Assembly (NCBI RefSeq): GCF_020283565.1 | Contig: NC_060059.1 | Span: forward strand, 38,370,338 to 38,434,337 | Origin: Trifolium pratense | Lineage: Eukaryota > Streptophyta > Magnoliopsida > Fabales > Fabaceae | Length of the DNA: 64,000 nt | Reading direction: 5' to 3' | Shown: in pieces, positions 56,983 through 64,000 of the stretch | Layout of the letters: each line of letters starts with the position of its first letter | Position numbering within the stretch: the stretch's first letter is position 1 | The notes under the pieces: model-generated | The model's input: the letters and a program-made list of their open reading frames with translations, nothing else | Databases searched by the model: none | What the model was told of the DNA's origin: nothing | Made by a program: the position numbers and the translations under genes

Positions 56983-58664
56983 CACATGATGATGATGTTT
57001 TGTTCATTAGTTTGGGGACAACACTTATTCTTTTTTTTTTTTTGGTTGATTATCTTTCCACTCCTCTGATTGAGTGTCATAGCAATAGTCAATATATGTT
57101 GAAAACCAAAGCCTTTAACCTTGGTTTTTATTTTTTGTTTGTAATTTTCAAGGAAAACAACAAAAGAGTGTTGTTTTCATGATGTATTTGTTCTGTGTAT
57201 ATACTTGTATTCTATAGTGAGTCCTTTTTTTTTTTGTAATCATGTCCAAGATGAGAATCTAAGACCAATATTGGTTAAAATATTTTATGATGTACGTATT
57301 TCAAAAGAAAACAAATAAAAAATAGGAATTTATATTAGAGATAATAAAGGGCTGTTTTACATGCGCCCACGCACACATTCTGTTCCCTCAAATGGTGGCA
57401 TAAAATTTACCATACCACAGTAGATAAAATTTAAATGATAAAATTCAAAGAAACCCTTATTTGTCAAAAAAAAAAAGAGACAAACCCTTAATCATAAATG
57501 AATGCTATTACCTGTAAAAAATACTGCAGTAAAAAAAAGTGCTGCATTAAAAAAGATTACTCTCAATTCAAGTTCTAACAAATACAAAACTAGTAAACCA
57601 AGATGGACTTAAGTGGTTAAAATGTTTTTTTAAGACGAATTGTTATAGAGAATCTGAGTTTGATTCCTTATGAGAACAATTTTTGGCGATCAATCCAGAT
57701 AGAAATTATCTTTAACTAGACTTTATTTACTTTGTGTCTGAATTTTGATTTACCAGGATCTCCTTTTCTTGACAAGAGGTTAATACCAAAAGAAAATACA
57801 AAACTAGACTAGATATATGATAATTCATCAATCGATAGTTGGTTTAGTGGTGATTGACGCTGAACTTTGTAGGGAGGACCACAGTTCGATCCCCACAACT
57901 GCGATCGGAGGAGACTAGAACTACTTGATGCCAGAACTGATCCTCAAACCAGATTAAATTGGTGGTTAAAGGGAAAAAAAAAAACGATCATTCAACTATA
58001 GCAATAAATAAGAAGTTGCCGTAAACAGAGGGTGCAGGAGTAGAGAATAGTGCAGCCAGATTTATTTATCTTGGTTCGGCTACCAACCATTTTATGGCGG
58101 GTGTCGTGTCTTCAAGGTCAAGTAACGTTATTCCACCATAGAAGAAGAAATAGAGTTGGTTACTATCATAATGGTACTTATATTCTTTACTGCCCCAAAT
58201 CCAAGGATATCTATAATATTTGACTTATATTCAATTAGTGTCTTGAATTACAAAGTAAAAAAAAAAATACTAATGAAGTTGGATAGTAGAAGGAATAGAC
58301 TCTAGTGATGAATTAAAATTAAAATTAAAATTTCGGTTGAGAGAGACATTCAGAATTAGTGTTTAGCACGTCTCGAATACCATTAGTAAGATGAACTTAT
58401 GTAAAACAAACAAAAATTAACAAAAAAATAGACACAAAGAATAAATTTAAATTTCACCTTAATGTTACTGTTTTTTAAGATCAATTATTTACCCAATCAA
58501 AAAGTCCATATGTAAATGCTTTCTAGAATTAACCATATGAACTTTTTTAAAAAAACATAACCCATAACCATAAGAAAGTTTGTGGATAGATAGATAATCA
58601 GTAATTTAGATTCAAATTCCATTATAATGTTGAAAATATATAATAACAATAATATGTTTACATG
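56983..58664. other. Transporter 3' UTR and intergenic stretch
   Basis: The transporter 3' UTR probably reaches about 57.2 kb. A SINE-like element at 57594-57780 (AAGATGGACTTAAGTGGTTAA, GAGTTTGATTCC) and a clearer one at 57836-57980 follow. No other gene is seen. Confidence 0.5.
57836..57980 (+). mobile_element. tRNA-derived SINE
   Basis: Box A-like TAGTTGGTTTAGTGGTGATTG, box B-like AGTTCGATCCCCAC, and an A-rich tail of 11 A (about 57970-57980). No good target duplication is found. Confidence 0.6.
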
Positions 58665-59027
58665 TCAATCAAAATTGTTTAATAATTTAATCATAGGCAC
58701 AAAGGAAATGAGGTTTCTGAAATGATGCACTGGTTTCTCTACCACCACAATATTATATTGTTGGAAGCAAAATTGTCGCTAGCGGTAATGTTAAGGCAAA
58801 AGATTATACCATCAACAATAGTCTTTGTCTCACCACTAACGACTTTCTCCAATTTTAAGTTTAAACCAGTTTGATTGTCATGCTCGATAACAGTGTAGTT
58901 GACGATTTCGAGCACACATAAATTGTTAATATTCTTGATGGGTTCCAACCATTCAGGATAGCTTGATATTTCTCACTGTCGTAGAGGCCAACAAAACAAA
59001 GAGAAGAACAACATATTAAAATCTCAT
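58665..59027 (-). pseudogene. Phytocystatin pseudogene
   Basis: On the minus strand a cysteine-protease-inhibitor (plant cystatin) reading is broken into three frames. A signal-peptide-like start (MRF, stop at codon 4, then YVVLLFVLLASTTVRN) is followed by a shift. The frame at 58739-58960 gives WLEPIKNINN, then IVNYTVIEHDNQTG, which corresponds to the family's LARFAV-type helix, then LKLEKVVSGE and LNITASD. A second shift leads to VEKPVHHFRNLISFVP, the usual C-terminal region with its tryptophan position lost. The inhibitory QxVxG loop is replaced by KTIVDG. An active cystatin would be a small secreted papain-type protease inhibitor. With a stop, two frameshifts and a lost loop, this copy is dead. 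Confidence 0.75.
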
Positions 59028-61674
<2,647 letters not shown>

Positions 61675-61694
61675 TATATATATATATATATATA

Positions 61695-62363
61695 CACACT
61701 CTCATTTAAAAAAAAAAATCAGCCACATCAACAATCTTTTTAATTCCACATCAGCAAATTTTAGCCTATATGTCATTGAGGACACATGATTTAAGTGGAT
61801 GATTCTAATTGGTTCATAAATAATATTTAATGTAGAAAAATTAATAAATATTATTTGTAAATCAACCGGAATTATCCACATTAATAAATGTACCGATAAA
61901 TATCCACATAATATGTGTAGTTGTGTACAAAACAATTCACCATATAAAACGGAGTAAAATTATAAGTACCAAGAACAAGTAAAATTAGAAGGTACCATTA
62001 ATATCTGGTTCACTAGATCGCCTAATTTGATTTGGGTTCAATTTTGATAGTTCTAACCCCCTCCAATTACAGTTGAGGGATCAAACTATGATTTTTCATT
62101 CTAAACCAAACATCAATCACTGCACCACGGCACCAACTAACTATCCGTAACAATTAACAATTTTTTTTTTATTTTTACAAAATATATAAACAATTAAATT
62201 TAGTTATTTCCTTGGTACAAAATAAATAAACAAAATCTTAAAAATAAAACCCCTTTCTATACGTTAGTTTGTAGTGACAGAGTCGATTGATTGATTCAGG
62301 ATTTGCATCCATTTCAATTGGAATTCTGAATCCTGAACTCAGAACTGAATATTTCCGACTAAG
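61695..62363. other. Intergenic stretch and galactosyltransferase promoter
   Basis: No gene is seen up to about 62.25 kb. The last 120 bp are less AT-rich and are probably the 5' leader of the following gene. No convincing TATA box was identified. Confidence 0.45.
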
Positions 62364-64000
62364 ATGGATACATTGCCGACGACATCCACGGCGGCGAAGC
62401 GAGGAGGAGGAAGATCCAAAGTCGTTCAAACGTCAAAATCTTCTCTCCTCTTAGCTTTCTTCTCTTGTGTTGCTTGGCTTTACGTCGCTGGCAGGTTCTC
62501 TTTCCGATCCAATCCTTCATTCTTCTTAAACCTTTTCAATTCATCATCATCGTTTTCGTTCATTTTCTTTCAATGTTAGGTTATGGCAAGATGCTGAGAA
62601 TCGAAATTTACTTGCTACTCTTCTCAAGAAGAATTCAGCACAGGTTCACTTCTTATTTTCAAATTCATTTTTGTTTGCTATATATCTATTACTTTTACCT
62701 GTTGATTGATTTGTTGATACACGGTAGATAGAGTACTCGTGATTTATGATCCAAATTTTCAAACTAGTAACCAACCACCAATTTGATCCCGGAATTTGCA
62801 GGATGCTCTCAAATAGGTAGGTACTTTACGAATATTTTAAAAAGGTCCCTGACTCCGTCAAATTTAATTCATATTAGTCCTTCCGAGAATATGCTAGAGA
62901 CTAAATTGACAGGAACTGGATAACGCTGGGGACCAAATTGATATTAAGTTATTAAAACATAGGGACTTAATTGGTAGTAACTACACGCAAGGACTAACTT
63001 GACATATTAATAAAGTCAGGGATCTTTTTGAGATAGTCATAAAATCTGGAACCTATTTGAGAGTGTTCTACAAAGTCAGGGACTAATTCGGTGGTTTACT
63101 CAATTTTGAAAATATAGTATTGTTTTTGGTCTCTGCTATCAACTTATGATATTGCCGTTTTTTTTTGCTGCTAGAGACCTAAGGTTCTTACGGTGGAAGA
63201 TAAGTTAATGGTACTAGGATGCAGGTAATTGTGCTCTTTTTTGTTTATATTTTTTTAAAAAAATTGGGTTGATTTGTGGTTTTTGGTGATATTTAGGTTG
63301 TTTTTGTCGGTGTTGTCAATTGCAGATCGCGTAAAATAGTAATTAGTTCAAATTCCGTTGGATTATTGCAAGTTGCAACTATTTGACAACACTTTGTACT
63401 AATTAGCGTATCGCAAAACAATAGAAATTTGTTCGAATTCTGCTTATACGCTATAGCGCTATGTATTTGACAACACAGGTTTCTATGATGTTGTTTTCTA
63501 TGGGATTTATGTATGTGTTGTTGTGTATTAGGGATCTGGAGAAGAGAATTGTGGAAGCTGAGATGGAATTGACATTGGCCAAGAGTCAAGGGTACCTCAA
63601 AGGCCAACGGCTGCAAACTGCCTCTGCTGACCGTAGGCTTCTTGCTGTTATTGGAGTGTATACTGGTTTTGGAAGCCGATTGAAAAGGAATGTATTCAGA
63701 GGGTCTTGGATGCCTAGAGGTATGTTTGGATTTTGGTTGAAATTCACAAGTTCATGTGAATTTCTTTGTTCTCGAGTCATCTTTTTTTGGTTACGAAGGA
63801 GGTGTAAGACTTTGTGTGGTGAAAGAGAGGGTAGGCTAAAGTAGAGGCAAAGTGGCATTCGTGCGAATTGATTCTGGTCCAACTCCAAGGGACTGGGTGA
63901 CATTTCATCTAAGGCTCAATGCTCTTTTGCTTTATCTTTACTGAGATCATTTTCATTGGCTGAGATGTAGACTTTGATTGTTTTTGTAGTTTGTTTTAGT
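62364..64000 (+). CDS. GT31 beta-1,3-galactosyltransferase, 5' part (HPGT-like)
   Basis: Exons 1-4 of a gene that leaves the window: 62364-62494, 62580-62643, 63175-63224, 63532-63719, giving 144 codons plus one base, all with GT-AG borders. It has the layout of a Golgi type II membrane glycosyltransferase: a basic cytosolic tail of about 25 residues ([10 protein letters not shown]), one membrane anchor ([18 protein letters not shown]), [11 protein letters not shown], and the stem motif [20 protein letters not shown] typical of plant GT31 enzymes (DUF4094). Then [14 protein letters not shown] opens the catalytic domain. Sequence feel is closest to hydroxyproline O-galactosyltransferases, which begin arabinogalactan-protein glycan chains; other GT31 subgroups are not excluded. 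Catalytic DxD residues lie beyond the window. From 63720 onward is intron 4. Confidence 0.82.
62760..63110. mobile_element. MITE-like inverted repeat in galactosyltransferase intron 2
   Basis: The left part (ACCAACCACCAATTTGATCC, GGATGCTCTCAAATAGGTA) is the inverse of the right part (ACCTATTTGAGAGTGTTC, GGGACTAATTCGGTGGTTTA). The interior has repeated AGGGACTAA/TTAGTCC motifs. Ends and target duplication are not fixed. Confidence 0.6.

Noticed and set aside
63293..63616. Antisense frames over the galactosyltransferase exon 4 (also 63586-63903)
   Set aside because: The sense strand encodes a recognised protein with correct splice sites; the antisense frames are by-products.

Overview
This is a gene-poor, AT-rich stretch of a plant nuclear genome. 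Split genes with GT-AG introns, a plant MIR396 hairpin, eukaryotic tRNA-Ala genes, hybrid proline-rich cell-wall proteins and many plant transposon types (Stowaway, TRIM, Helitron, Mutator-like and hAT miniature elements, SINEs, LINE remnants) all point that way. The proline-rich protein and cystatin sequences and the repeat families look most like a papilionoid legume (Medicago, clover or pea type). That placement is an inference from memory of the families, not a search.

Region 1 (1-4 kb) carries a MIR396-type precursor on the minus strand and several miniature transposons. Region 2 (4-36 kb) is a tandem array of six hybrid proline-rich protein (HyPRP, DC2.15-like, eight-cysteine-motif) genes, all on the minus strand. 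Each has a TATA box 60-105 bp before the ATG and a repeated hairpin about 100 bp past the stop. Five have a repeated non-coding block 1.5-4 kb upstream; one further block has no gene left. Coding sequence and flanks were therefore duplicated together, then invaded by TRIMs, a SINE, a LINE fragment, Helitrons, a CACTA remnant and a small non-autonomous LTR element. The proline-rich spacer shrinks steadily along the array, from about 165 to 24 residues, while the cysteine domain is nearly constant. Two tRNA-Ala(AGC) genes lie as a 155-bp tandem duplication between HyPRP units.

Region 3 (36-52 kb) holds a head-to-tail series of short Helitron-like elements, a hAT element with a perfect 8-bp target duplication, and a two-exon FAR1-related gene (39.8-40.8 kb, minus). 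The FAR1 gene keeps its zinc-cluster DNA-binding domain and a family-type C-terminal tail but has no transposase domain between them. It is followed by LINE and MITE debris.

Region 4 (52-64 kb) is the most gene-like part. It has a complete eight-exon drug/metabolite-superfamily (EamA/SLC35F-like) transporter gene with one GC-AG intron, a broken phytocystatin pseudogene, and the first four exons of a GT31 galactosyltransferase gene that runs off the window. Between the last two lies a 2.0-kb fold-back element flanked on both sides by TA microsatellite. Its arms are nested inverted repeats and its centre is an exactly periodic 202-bp array of short palindromes. This is the least conventional structure in the window.
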